Made by a program: the position numbers and the translations under genes. Shown in pieces: positions 43,040-51,610 of a stretch of DNA of 64,000 bases. Origin of the DNA: Siphonobacter sp048595215 (GTDB taxonomy: Bacteria > Bacteroidota > Bacteroidia > Cytophagales > Spirosomataceae); NCBI RefSeq assembly GCF_048595215.1, contig NZ_JBMDWJ010000351.1:1-64000 (forward strand), in the 5' to 3' direction. Numbering within the stretch: the stretch's first letter is position 1; every line of letters starts with the position of its first letter. A model generated the notes under the pieces. It saw nothing but the letters and a program-made list of their open reading frames with translations, was not told where the DNA came from and ran no database searches.

Positions 43040-44320
43040 TTAAAGACCAGTAGCCACGGCTTTCAAACCACGGGCTTCGATCAATTTATTGCGAAGGGAT
43101 AACTCACGGTACAGGCCCACGGGATTCAGAGCGGCATCGGCCCGCAAACGGGCTTCGGCTAGCAGAGGCCGTAAATCCGTACGGAAGGCATTCTGTAATA
43201 GCTCCTGAGCGGCGGCTACATCGTTGTTAGTACGGGCTTCTTCCAAAGCCACGCGATCCACGAGCAATGCCTGAGCGTAGGCGAGCTTGATGGCTTCAAC
43301 GGATTGCAGCAAATCTTCCAGCGGATCTTTTACGTTGTGCGACGCATCAATCATCCAGCCCAAATCCGAGGCGTGATTCATGCCGCGAGCATCCATGCCA
43401 TCGACCAGTTCGTTGAAAATCAAGAATAACTGATACGGTTTGATACTACCGGCCGTCAGATCGTCGTCGCCGTATTTCGAATCGTTGAAGTGGAAACCAC
43501 CCAGCTTTTCTTCCATCAGCAGCAGCGATACAATTTGCTCGATGTTGGCATTGGGCAGGTGGTGACCCAAATCGACCAGCGTGTACGCTTTAGGGCCTAA
43601 CTTGCTGGCGTACAGGAACGATTGGCCCCAGTCACCCACCGTAGTTGAGTAGAAGTTGGGTTCAAAGGCTTTGTATTCGACGAAAATCTTCCAGTCGGCG
43701 GGAAGAGCCGCGTAGATTTCCTGCAAACCTTCCAACGTACGCTGGAAAGCTTTGCGGAAGTTCAGTTGTCCGGGGAAGCTCGAACCATCGGATAGCCAGA
43801 CCGTCAGGGATTTAGAACCCAGAGCTTCGCCGTAACGAATCACGTCGATGTTATGATCGATAGCTTGTTTACGAACAGCGGCATCGGTATGTTGCAGCGA
43901 ACCAAACTTGTAGCTCAGCTCCTGATTCGGCTGATCCTGGAACGTATTCGAGTTCATGGCATCGAATACGAGGCCGTAGCTGGCGGCCAGTTGTTTGATG
44001 GCCTCGCCGTCGGTCGGAATGTCCCAGGGAATATGCAGGGAAATGGCTCCGCTCGAACGGTTCAGAGCGTGTAGCAGGCCTACGTCAGCAATTTTTTCTT
44101 CGAGATTCCGGGGTTCCCCACCACCCGCAAAGCGGCCAAAGCGGGTACCACCCGTACCCAGAGCCCAACTGGGAATGGCAATCTGAAAATCAATAAGTTT
44201 ACCAAGGATACGCTCGGTGTTTTCGGAGCCTAGTTCTTCGGCTAAAAACTCAAACTTCCGGCGATGAGCAACTTCATGCTGCTGGTTATATTGGGCTATC
44301 TGATAGGATTCGAGAGGCAT
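43040..44320 (-). CDS. rhaI: L-rhamnose isomerase (RhaI/Pseudomonas stutzeri type)
   Basis: A 426-residue xylose-isomerase-like TIM barrel that converts L-rhamnose to L-rhamnulose. It is of the RhaI type rather than E. coli RhaA. Family features are WALGTGGTRFGRF, the early HIPWDIP, the metal-binding VEYKAFEPNFYST glutamate, VDLGHHLPNANIE and GGFHFNDSKYGDDDL, which supply the Asp/His metal ligands. Length fits the group (about 420-430). The mutarotase gene lies 151 bases upstream, across a spacer containing an inverted pair of GGGTTTAGGGTTTTGAG-like tracts, and a strong terminator follows. Confidence 0.95.
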   Translation of the reverse strand: MPLESYQIAQYNQQHEVAHRRKFEFLAEELGSENTERILGKLIDFQIAIPSWALGTGGTRFGRFAGGGEPRNLEEKIADVGLLHALNRSSGAISLHIPWDIPTDGEAIKQLAASYGLVFDAMNSNTFQDQPNQELSYKFGSLQHTDAAVRKQAIDHNIDVIRYGEALGSKSLTVWLSDGSSFPGQLNFRKAFQRTLEGLQEIYAALPADWKIFVEYKAFEPNFYSTTVGDWGQSFLYASKLGPKAYTLVDLGHHLPNANIEQIVSLLLMEEKLGGFHFNDSKYGDDDLTAGSIKPYQLFLIFNELVDGMDARGMNHASDLGWMIDASHNVKDPLEDLLQSVEAIKLAYAQALLVDRVALEEARTNNDVAAAQELLQNAFRTDLRPLLAEARLRADAALNPVGLYRELSLRNKLIEARGLKAVATGL

Positions 44321-44471
44321 ATGTTGGTTAGTGTTAGCGTGTTGAGTTTTGGGTTTAGGGTTTTGAGTTTTATCACATCAGAAATAGGGATAGTTAGATT
44401 CATCCATTCATTCAAAGTGGACGATAACCGCAGCGGCGGCCATTCAAAACCCTAAACTCAAAACACCAAAC

Positions 44472-44786
44472 TCATTTCAGGTAAAAAACTTCCGGTAAAG
44501 CGACCTGTACGGGTGACTGGTCGGGATTGGTTTCCATGAGATCAGCCATGTACGCCCACCACTTCTGCATGACGGGATTTTCGGGTAACTTCCCTGTAAC
44601 GCTCAGATCATCGACTTCCTGTACGCCGAAAAGCGTATTCGTGCTTTCGTCCAGAAAAATCGAATAGTTATGAATGCCGCTGGACTGGAGTAATTCCACC
44701 AGTTCCGGCCAGATTTCGTCGTGTCTCCGGCGGTATTCGTCCACGTTTCCCGGAAACAGCTGCATTTTAAAAGCAACGCGAGGCAT
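44472..44786 (-). CDS. rhaM: L-rhamnose mutarotase
   Basis: A 104-residue cytoplasmic enzyme interconverting alpha and beta L-rhamnopyranose. The whole chain fits the family: RVAFKMQLFPGNVDEYRRRHDEIWPEL at the start with the active-site histidine, IHNYSIFLDE, then NPVMQKWWAYMADLMETNPD and a final LPEVFYLK. It lies between the aldolase/dehydrogenase (97 bases upstream) and rhaI in one transcription direction. Nothing unusual in length or motif. Confidence 0.96.
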   Translation of the reverse strand: MPRVAFKMQLFPGNVDEYRRRHDEIWPELVELLQSSGIHNYSIFLDESTNTLFGVQEVDDLSVTGKLPENPVMQKWWAYMADLMETNPDQSPVQVALPEVFYLK

Positions 44787-44883
44787 ACGAAGGTTTTGAG
44801 TTATAAGTTTGAAGTTTAGAGTTTTGAGTTCGCGTACCCTCTTTTATGCAAGCATTTAACTCAAAACCCTAAACATCAAACGC

Positions 44884-46995
44884 TTAGCGGTAAAAGCCCA
44901 TTGCAACCCCACCATCTACATTCAGGGCGTTGCCGGTAGACTTGTTGAGAAGTCCGCCTACGAACGCGAAGCAGGCATTGGCGATGTCTTCCGGTAAAAT
45001 GATTTCGTTCAATAGGGTCCGCTTGGCGTAGAAGGCGGGCAGCTCTTCCACCGTGATACCGTACGCTTTAGCCCGACCTTCGGCCCAGGCACCCGCCCAG
45101 ATCTTCGAATCGGCAATAACAGCGTCAGGATTAATGGTGTTGACCCGGATCCGTTCGGGACCCACTTCCGCCGCCAGCAAACGCGTACCGTGGGCCTGAG
45201 CCGCTTTCGCGGAGCCATACCCCAGGTTGTTCGGACCACTCACAACAGCATTTTTCGAAGCAATATTGAGAATGTCACCCCCCAGAGCCTGCTTCCGCAT
45301 GACAGCCACGGCGGCTTGCGATACTAGGAACTGACCTTTGACGAGAATATCGAACAGTAAATCCCAGTCCTTCTCCGTATGATCTTCGATGGATTTGGAA
45401 ATGGAAATACCGGCGTTGTTCACGACAATATCCACGCCACCGAAAGCCAGCGAGCAGGCATCGAAGGCCTTGGCGATGGATTCCGCCGAGGTAACATCGA
45501 GCAACTCGGAAGCGGAAGAATCTTTCCCGTAGCTTTTCAGGAATTCTTCCTTGGCTCCGGCCAGGCGGTCAGCGTCGTTATCATTCAGGAAGACGACGGC
45601 ACCTTCAGCCTGTAATTTCTTGGCGATGGCTTTACCAATACCTCCCGCGGAACCCGTAATCAGGGCAATCTTGCCCGAAAGCGGCTTGGGCTTGGGCATG
45701 CGTTGCAGCTTGGCTTCTTCCAGCAACCAATATTCAATGTCAAAAGCTTCCTGACGGGGTAGGGACGTATATTCCGAAATAGCCTCGGCACCCCGCATCA
45801 CGTTGATGGCGTTGACATAAAATTCCGACGCTACGCGAGCGGTTTGTTTATCTTTCGCAAACGTAAACTGACCCACGCCCGGCCACAGAATCACCACCGG
45901 ATTGGGGTCACGCATGGCGGGACTGTTGCTGCGTTTGCAGCTTTCGTAGTACTCGGTGTACATGGCCCGGTACGCTTCGAAGGCCGGAGCCAGTTTTTCC
46001 TTCAGAGCTTTGGTATCCGAAAGATCCGCGTCGGCGGGCAGGTCGAGTACCAGCGGCTGGATTTTCGTACGCAGGAAGTGGTCGGGGCAGGAGGTACCCA
46101 GCGGAGCCAACTTGTCCAGGTCATTGGAATTGATGAATTGGAGTACGCGTTCATCATCCGTAAAATGACCGATCATGCGTACGTAGCTGGAGCAGAAACC
46201 CCGCAGTACGGGAGCCAGTTTAGCCGCCTGCTCTTTGCGGTTTTCAACGGTTTGCACTTTCTGACCACCGAATACGGGGCCTTTTTTGCCGTAGTTTTCT
46301 TCCAGATATTCCGCACAACGTTCGATCACTTCGAGCGTGTTGATGTAGCTTTCATAGGCCGTATCACCCCAGGTGAATAAGCCATGGCTACCCAGAAAAA
46401 TACCACGAATGCCCGGATTTTCGGCCAGACATCGTTCCAGTTGCAGACCCAGATCGAAGCCGGGACGCTGCCAGGGGACCCAGCCGAGCGTACCCCCAAA
46501 CAGATCTTTCACGATCTGCTCGCCGTCTTTCGCCGCCGCAATGGCAATGGCCGCATCGGGGTGTAGGTGATCAACGTGATTGAACGGCAAAAAGGCGTGT
46601 AAGGGTGTATCGATGGAAGGAGCTTTCGAGTCCAGATCGTAGATACAGTGGTTAAACAAATCCACCATCTCATCTTCAAATTCAAGACCCCGGTACCGAT
46701 TCTTCAAGGCGTGTAGACGATCCAGGTACAAGGCCGCTAGTCCCGATTTCTTCAGCGTACCTAAGTCACCACCGGAGCCTTTCACCCACATCACCCGGGT
46801 ATCGTCGCCCGTCAGCGGATCGGGAGACGTCACTTTGCAGGACGTGTTGCCGCCTCCGTAATTGGTCAGGCGAAGGTCAGCACCTAACAGATTAGAACGG
46901 TAAATCAGGAGAGCGACTTCATCGCCAGCCAGTTCGGCGGCTTTCGCATCATCCCATAAATAACTTACGTGCTTGAAAGAGGTAGTCTCGGTCAT
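44884..46995 (-). CDS. rhaEW: Bifunctional rhamnulose-1-phosphate aldolase / L-lactaldehyde dehydrogenase
   Basis: About 703 residues from the ATG at 46995; an in-frame TTG four codons upstream is less likely. The N-terminal class II aldolase domain (about 1-420) has LTNYGGGNTSCKV, the zinc ligands in HVDHLHPDA and FLGSHGLFTWG. The C-terminal short-chain dehydrogenase domain (about 440-703) has the NAD-binding ITGSAGGIGKAIA, NNAGIS and the catalytic YGSAKAA (Tyr, Lys). The first part splits L-rhamnulose-1-phosphate to dihydroxyacetone phosphate and L-lactaldehyde, the second oxidises lactaldehyde to L-lactate. It is the first gene of the rhaEW-rhaM-rhaI run. Confidence 0.95.
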   Translation of the reverse strand: MTETTSFKHVSYLWDDAKAAELAGDEVALLIYRSNLLGADLRLTNYGGGNTSCKVTSPDPLTGDDTRVMWVKGSGGDLGTLKKSGLAALYLDRLHALKNRYRGLEFEDEMVDLFNHCIYDLDSKAPSIDTPLHAFLPFNHVDHLHPDAAIAIAAAKDGEQIVKDLFGGTLGWVPWQRPGFDLGLQLERCLAENPGIRGIFLGSHGLFTWGDTAYESYINTLEVIERCAEYLEENYGKKGPVFGGQKVQTVENRKEQAAKLAPVLRGFCSSYVRMIGHFTDDERVLQFINSNDLDKLAPLGTSCPDHFLRTKIQPLVLDLPADADLSDTKALKEKLAPAFEAYRAMYTEYYESCKRSNSPAMRDPNPVVILWPGVGQFTFAKDKQTARVASEFYVNAINVMRGAEAISEYTSLPRQEAFDIEYWLLEEAKLQRMPKPKPLSGKIALITGSAGGIGKAIAKKLQAEGAVVFLNDNDADRLAGAKEEFLKSYGKDSSASELLDVTSAESIAKAFDACSLAFGGVDIVVNNAGISISKSIEDHTEKDWDLLFDILVKGQFLVSQAAVAVMRKQALGGDILNIASKNAVVSGPNNLGYGSAKAAQAHGTRLLAAEVGPERIRVNTINPDAVIADSKIWAGAWAEGRAKAYGITVEELPAFYAKRTLLNEIILPEDIANACFAFVGGLLNKSTGNALNVDGGVAMGFYR

Positions 46996-47204
46996 GATTG
47001 TATACAAAAAATGATATAGGCCTTAGTTAGCGGTACAAATGAACCAAAGGAAAAAGAATGAGCTGTCATGGTCTGTTAGGGTGAACCATCCTGCTCTGTA
47101 TGGCTGCTCGTTCGAAGGAGTTCGTAGCCAGAAGGTTAGAAAAAGGCTGTTTGAGTGGGTATCAGGTTTGAGGATTGGTTTAAGGTTTCAGTAACATCAA
47201 GTCC

Positions 47205-47265
47205 GAATCCTTTGAAAACCCCAACGGGGTTCAAGTGAATTAATTCGGGGTTACAACCCCGGGCC
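47205..47265. repeat. REP-like palindromic unit
   Basis: Two compact GC-rich hairpins lie side by side: AACCCC-AAC-GGGGTT (47217-47231) and CGGGGTT-AC-AACCCCG (47246-47261), joined by an AT-rich linker. This paired layout resembles REP/RAYT-type intergenic elements. It sits in the 525-base gap 47008-47532 between rhaEW and the rhamnosidase gene, which otherwise holds a further inverted repeat (47415-47461) and no gene. Confidence 0.45.
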
Positions 47266-47414
47266 TTCCAGTAGCAGAGCGAAGCATCCCGGAGAGATTA
47301 CACACGTTAATCCAATGAATCATAGGCTTATTGATTAAGAATGAATAACGTATGGATTCGTTCCATGCATAAAACCGATCCACGTGAAGACGCAAAACCG
47401 ATTTTTATACGATC

Positions 47415-47461
47415 ACTTCAACGAACACGACTCGAAATTTTCAAGGAGTGTTCGTTGAAGT
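47415..47461. repeat. 14-base perfect inverted repeat downstream of the rhamnosidase gene
   Basis: ACTTCAACGAACAC (47415-47428) and GTGTTCGTTGAAGT (47448-47461) form a perfect 14-base stem around a 19-base loop. Neither strand has a T-run after it, so it is not a standard terminator, although it lies about 70 bases past the rhamnosidase stop. It may be an RNA-stabilising hairpin, an operator for the downstream rha genes, or a remnant of a mobile element. Confidence 0.5.
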
Positions 47462-47532
47462 AACGAATCTTGCCCTCATTCGGATTGGTAGTTCACGAAC
47501 TAACCAGGATTGCTGACCTAACGCGATCCGGC

Positions 47533-50265
47533 CTACTGAATTTCTACTCGGTACGACCCCGGAACCAGCGTAGTCGTATTGGTTTTGAGTTTCTTTCCGG
47601 CCAGCGTAGCGGTTTGGCCCACTGTCAGGGGCAGTACCAGTTCGGCCTGCGTATTGGGTGGTACGGTGACGTTCAGTTGGAGCTTCCCGTTTTTGCGTTC
47701 CCAGTTGGACACAATCGGGCCGTACAGCGATTGATACGAAAACTTCACCCAGTTGAGGTCTTTCGGCGGCTTGGGAGCAATGCGGAAGGTTTTGAAGCCC
47801 GGATCAATCGGTTCCACACCCGCCAGATACCGGAAATACCACTCAATGACGGAACCGTACGCGAAGTGATTGCGGGAGTTCATGCCTTCAGGTTTTTCCT
47901 TGTCCGAATTCCAGAGCTCCCACATCGTCGTAGCTCCATTTTCGGCCATATAGCCCCAGCTCGGGTACGTTTTCTGCGTAGCTACCTGATAGGCCAGGTC
48001 ATTGTACCCGTAATCCGACAGGCGGGGCAGAATCTGCTGGGAAGCGATGAAACCAGTCGTCAGGTGATTGTCGTGAGCCTTCACATCATCGGCTATGTTT
48101 TGAGCGATGCGAGCCCGCAGGTTTTCCGGTACAATGCCGAAAGTAAGCGGCATCAGGTTGGCCGCCTGGGTTTTACCTTCGTAATTGTTATCCTTGAAAT
48201 AGAGATCGTTGTACTTCGACGTATACTGTTTGGCTAAAGCCGCATATTTAGTAGCATCTTCCGTTTTGCCGAGTACCGTAGCCGCTTTCGCCAGGAGCGT
48301 ATTGGAATAAACCTGATACGCTCCGCCAATGGGCTTACTGGGCGAGGCTACCACGGGAACCCAGTCGCCGTAGCCGAACCATTGTTCACTGGGATCAGAG
48401 AAATAGTATAGTCCCGTTTTTTTCGTCGAAGCGTGCTGGTTCATGTATTCTACCCAGGCTTTCATACTGGCGTAGTTCGTTTCCAGGATGCGTTTATCGC
48501 CGAAAAATTCGTAGGAAGTCCAGGGAACAATCAGCGTCGCATCGCCCCAGGCGGGCTTTGACGGACCACCCACTACCATCTTCGGATTAACGTCGTACAC
48601 GTATCCCGAGGGATGCTGGGAATCCGCAATATCCCGGGAATATTTGGCCCAGAAACTGTTGATGTCCATCAGATAGCAGGAAGAAGCCACAAAAATCTGA
48701 GCGTCGCCCATCCAGCCCAGTCGCTCGTCGCGTTGCGGGCAATCGGTCGGAATGGACAGGGCGTTACTCTTCAGCGTCCAGCGGGCATTCGAGTAGATTT
48801 TGTTGAGAATATCCTCGGAGGTAGAGAATTCGCCAATCGGTTCAAAATCCGTATGAATGACTTTGGCTACGATCTGGTCGGCGGTGGGCTTCCCCGGAAA
48901 ACCGATTACTTCGACGTAACGAAAGCCGTGGTACAGAAACATGGGTTCCCATTCTTCCTTGCCGCCATTGCTTTTGCAGATGTACCGATCCGTAGACTTG
49001 GCCGAACGCAGGTTTTCCTGAGCTACGGTTCCATCGTCGTGGAGCAACTCGGCGAAATGCAGAGCCACTTCCTGCCCGTACACGCCCTTCGGAATACTCA
49101 GATGCACAATCCCCGCCATGTTCTGACCAAAGTCGAAAACGAAATGACCGGGCTTGGGTTCCGTCACTTTTACGGCTTTGCGGGTTTCCGTGACGCGGAT
49201 CGGTGGAGCTTCCTGAGCCACCACCTGTAGCGTACTCATGTCGAACGTGGCGGCCTGTTCGTTCGCGTTGGCGTCGGCAGTAGGTCCGAACAGGGTCGTC
49301 TGGTTTTTGGCCGTGTTCAGTACGACGGGCGTTACCCAGCCGTCTGCTTCGGTGCCTTTCGCTTCCTGCCGGGCATCGTAATGCTCGCCGTGGTACATGG
49401 AGTCGTAAATGACGGGCGACAACCGAATTTTCCAACTGGTATTTGAAGTAATCAGCTCCCGCGTACCATCAGTATAGGTCAATTCCAGTTGGCATAGTAG
49501 TCGCAAAGGGCCCTGTGAATACCGATGGAAACCGCCGCCCCAGCCGAGGCCGCCGCTCCACCAGCCGTTCCCCAGAAAGGCGTCGATCTGGTTATTGCCT
49601 TCCTTGAGCAGCTCCGTAACGTCATAGGTTTGGTAGTATACTTTCTTGAGATAGTCCGTCCAGCCGGGCGTTAGCAGCATATCGCCCACGCGTTGCCCAT
49701 TGATTTGCAGGGCATAATCGCCTAAACCCGTAGCGTATACCCGAGCCTTCACGAGTTTGCCGCGTACCGGGAATTCCTTCCGGCCCTGCGTTGAGCGGGG
49801 CGGTTCGCCCACTACGCCCGCCATGCCGATCCAGTCCGCTTTCCAGTCATCTTTGGCCAGCAGGCCCATTTCCCACCAGTCGGGTTTGGACCAGCCGGAG
49901 GCTTTTCCTTTTTCGTCCCAGATTTTTACTTTCCAGAAATACCGTTGCCGACTTTCCAGGTTTTTTCCCTGATAATCCACGTAGACCGACTGCGAAGCGT
50001 TGATCTTACCCGAGTCCCAGACATCCCCTTGGTTTTTAGCCAGAGCTTCTGCGGAAGAGGCCACCAGGATTTGATAGGCCGTCTGGCGGGCTCCGGCTTG
50101 CGTAGACGCAAGCTGCCAGCTTAGGCGAGGCTTCCTGACGCCGGTTCCCAGGCGAATATCGCCGTATTCGTAACGAAGTTTGTGAGGGGCCTGCTGGGCC
50201 TGAACCTGTGACAAGAGCCCCACTAAAACCAGGCACAGCCAGGTGTGAAGAAAACGTTTAAGCAT
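47533..50265 (-). CDS. Secreted alpha-L-rhamnosidase, GH78
   Basis: A 910-residue exported glycosidase with signal peptide ending SQVQAQQ. Domain order is that of GH78: N-terminal Fn3-like/Bac_rhamnosid_N (about 25-330, with WKADWIG and GDYALQINGQRVGD), a concanavalin-like middle domain (FDFGQNMAGIVHL about 375), the (alpha/alpha)6 catalytic barrel with IPTDCPQRDERLGWMGDAQ (about 500-515; the acid Asp/Glu region) and DPSEQWFGYGDW, and a C-terminal beta-domain. It removes terminal L-rhamnose from plant or microbial glycans, supplying the intracellular rha enzymes. The divergent regulator starts 174 bases away. Confidence 0.95.
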   Translation of the reverse strand: MLKRFLHTWLCLVLVGLLSQVQAQQAPHKLRYEYGDIRLGTGVRKPRLSWQLASTQAGARQTAYQILVASSAEALAKNQGDVWDSGKINASQSVYVDYQGKNLESRQRYFWKVKIWDEKGKASGWSKPDWWEMGLLAKDDWKADWIGMAGVVGEPPRSTQGRKEFPVRGKLVKARVYATGLGDYALQINGQRVGDMLLTPGWTDYLKKVYYQTYDVTELLKEGNNQIDAFLGNGWWSGGLGWGGGFHRYSQGPLRLLCQLELTYTDGTRELITSNTSWKIRLSPVIYDSMYHGEHYDARQEAKGTEADGWVTPVVLNTAKNQTTLFGPTADANANEQAATFDMSTLQVVAQEAPPIRVTETRKAVKVTEPKPGHFVFDFGQNMAGIVHLSIPKGVYGQEVALHFAELLHDDGTVAQENLRSAKSTDRYICKSNGGKEEWEPMFLYHGFRYVEVIGFPGKPTADQIVAKVIHTDFEPIGEFSTSEDILNKIYSNARWTLKSNALSIPTDCPQRDERLGWMGDAQIFVASSCYLMDINSFWAKYSRDIADSQHPSGYVYDVNPKMVVGGPSKPAWGDATLIVPWTSYEFFGDKRILETNYASMKAWVEYMNQHASTKKTGLYYFSDPSEQWFGYGDWVPVVASPSKPIGGAYQVYSNTLLAKAATVLGKTEDATKYAALAKQYTSKYNDLYFKDNNYEGKTQAANLMPLTFGIVPENLRARIAQNIADDVKAHDNHLTTGFIASQQILPRLSDYGYNDLAYQVATQKTYPSWGYMAENGATTMWELWNSDKEKPEGMNSRNHFAYGSVIEWYFRYLAGVEPIDPGFKTFRIAPKPPKDLNWVKFSYQSLYGPIVSNWERKNGKLQLNVTVPPNTQAELVLPLTVGQTATLAGKKLKTNTTTLVPGSYRVEIQ

Positions 50266-50293
50266 AAGTTTAGAGTGATTAAATACTAATTCT

Positions 50294-50324
50294 ACAGGTT
50301 TGAGTTTAAATGTACGTAACCTGT
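50294..50324. promoter_or_regulatory. Inverted repeat in the rhamnosidase/regulator intergenic region, candidate operator
   Basis: ACAGGTT (50294-50300) and AACCTGT (50318-50324) form an inverted repeat with a 17-base spacer, centred between the divergent GH78 and GntR-type regulator genes. Position suggests a regulator-binding site. No second copy was found by eye before rhaEW or rhaB. Confidence 0.4.
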
Positions 50325-50439
50325 CTATTCGGTAAGTGTAGCCAGTTGTTTTTTTCTACTCAAGCCGTCCGGAAAATATTCTATGGGGTATTTAGGACGT
50401 AACTTACGATCTTTACGGTTCAGATTGCCTCCTATTCGC

Positions 50440-51477
50440 ATGAAACAAACGGTTCGTCAGGTCTTTGAAATCATCCAGATTGATGAGTATTCAACGACCC
50501 CTAAATACAAGCAGATTGTCAATTCAGTAATTGCGGCCCTTGAGAAGGGGCTGGTCAAGACCAAGCAGGGTTTGCCGTCGATTAATGAACTGTCGATGCT
50601 GTATGACATTTCCCGGGATACGGCTGAAAAGGCGTATAATGAACTCAAGAAGTTGGGTATTCTAGGCTCCGTGCCGGGAAAAGGCTTTTATATTGCTAGT
50701 GCCAGCTATCGGCAGAAGCGTCGGATTTTTCTGCTTTTCAATAAGTTAAGTCCCCACAAAAAAATCATCTACGACGCGATGGTGGAGATGCTGGGTGAAG
50801 AAACAGCGGTTGATTTTTACATCTACAACAACAACTTCCGGCTGTTTAAAGAGCTGATTCAGAATCGGGCCGGGCATTATACGCATTACGTCATCATTGC
50901 CCATTTTCTGGAAGGCGGCGAAACGGCGGCGGAGCTGATCAATCAGTTGCCCAAGGATCAGCTACTGATTCTGGATAAACTGGTTCCCGGTGTGGAAGGT
51001 CCGTATGCGGCGGTGTATCAGGATTTTGAACGGGACATTTTTACGGCTTTGGCTGAAGGGGAGGAGCTGTTACGAAAGTATCAGGTACTCAAGCTGGTTT
51101 TTCCGCTGTATACCTACCACGCCCGCGAAATCCTGATTGGTTTTCAGAAGTTCTGTACCGAATACGGCTTTCCCTATAAGATCATTTCGGATGTATCGAA
51201 AGAAGTGATGTCGCCGGGCGATGTATACATTAACCTGATGGAAGACGATCTGGTGACGCTGGTGAAGCAAGCAAAAACCAACGGGTACCGGGTAGGGAAG
51301 GAAGTTGGGATTATCTCTTACAACGAAAACCCGCTTAAGGAAATCATTCTCGACGGAATCACGGTACTTTCTACTGATTTTGAAGCCATGGGAAAACAGG
51401 CCGCCGAACTCATTCTCAACAACTCGACACAAAAACTGGCGAATCCATTCCGGCTGATTGTCCGGCAGTCGGTGTAG
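50440..51477 (+). CDS. GntR-type regulator with LacI-like sugar-sensing domain
   Basis: About 345 residues from the ATG at 50440; an ATG 57 bases earlier is in frame but would add a Arg-rich segment not expected in the family. The N-terminal winged helix (about 15-85) reads YKQIVNSVIAALEKGLVKTKQGLPSINELS, SRDTAEKAYNELKKLGIL and VPGKGFYIA, the GntR pattern. The rest is a periplasmic-binding-protein-like sensor (RRIFLLFNKLSPHKKIIYDAM ... VGIISYNENPLKEIILDGITVLSTDF). It is divergent from the GH78 rhamnosidase and beside the rha genes, so it is probably the local L-rhamnose-responsive repressor or activator. That link is contextual. Confidence 0.85.
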   Translation: MKQTVRQVFEIIQIDEYSTTPKYKQIVNSVIAALEKGLVKTKQGLPSINELSMLYDISRDTAEKAYNELKKLGILGSVPGKGFYIASASYRQKRRIFLLFNKLSPHKKIIYDAMVEMLGEETAVDFYIYNNNFRLFKELIQNRAGHYTHYVIIAHFLEGGETAAELINQLPKDQLLILDKLVPGVEGPYAAVYQDFERDIFTALAEGEELLRKYQVLKLVFPLYTYHAREILIGFQKFCTEYGFPYKIISDVSKEVMSPGDVYINLMEDDLVTLVKQAKTNGYRVGKEVGIISYNENPLKEIILDGITVLSTDFEAMGKQAAELILNNSTQKLANPFRLIVRQSV

Positions 51478-51550
51478 CAGAATACGTACAAGTTTGGAAA
51501 CCTGCACCAGTGTTTGTTGCGTATGCCATGCGGGCAATAAACACCATAGA

Positions 51551-51587
51551 AAAAAGGGTACGCCGTTCAGAAACAACGTACCCCTTT
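51551..51587 (-). terminator. Terminator after the MoxR gene
   Basis: GGGTACG (51556-51562) pairs with CGTACCC (51577-51583), and on the minus strand a T-run (51551-51555) follows. It ends the AAA+ ATPase transcript 25-60 bases past its stop. Confidence 0.75.
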
Positions 51588-51610
51588 GGCAATCAACTAA
51601 AAATCAACCC

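Noticed and set aside
47470..48237. 255-codon plus-strand open frame
   Set aside because: Antisense of the GH78 rhamnosidase C-terminus; no domain or signal supports it.
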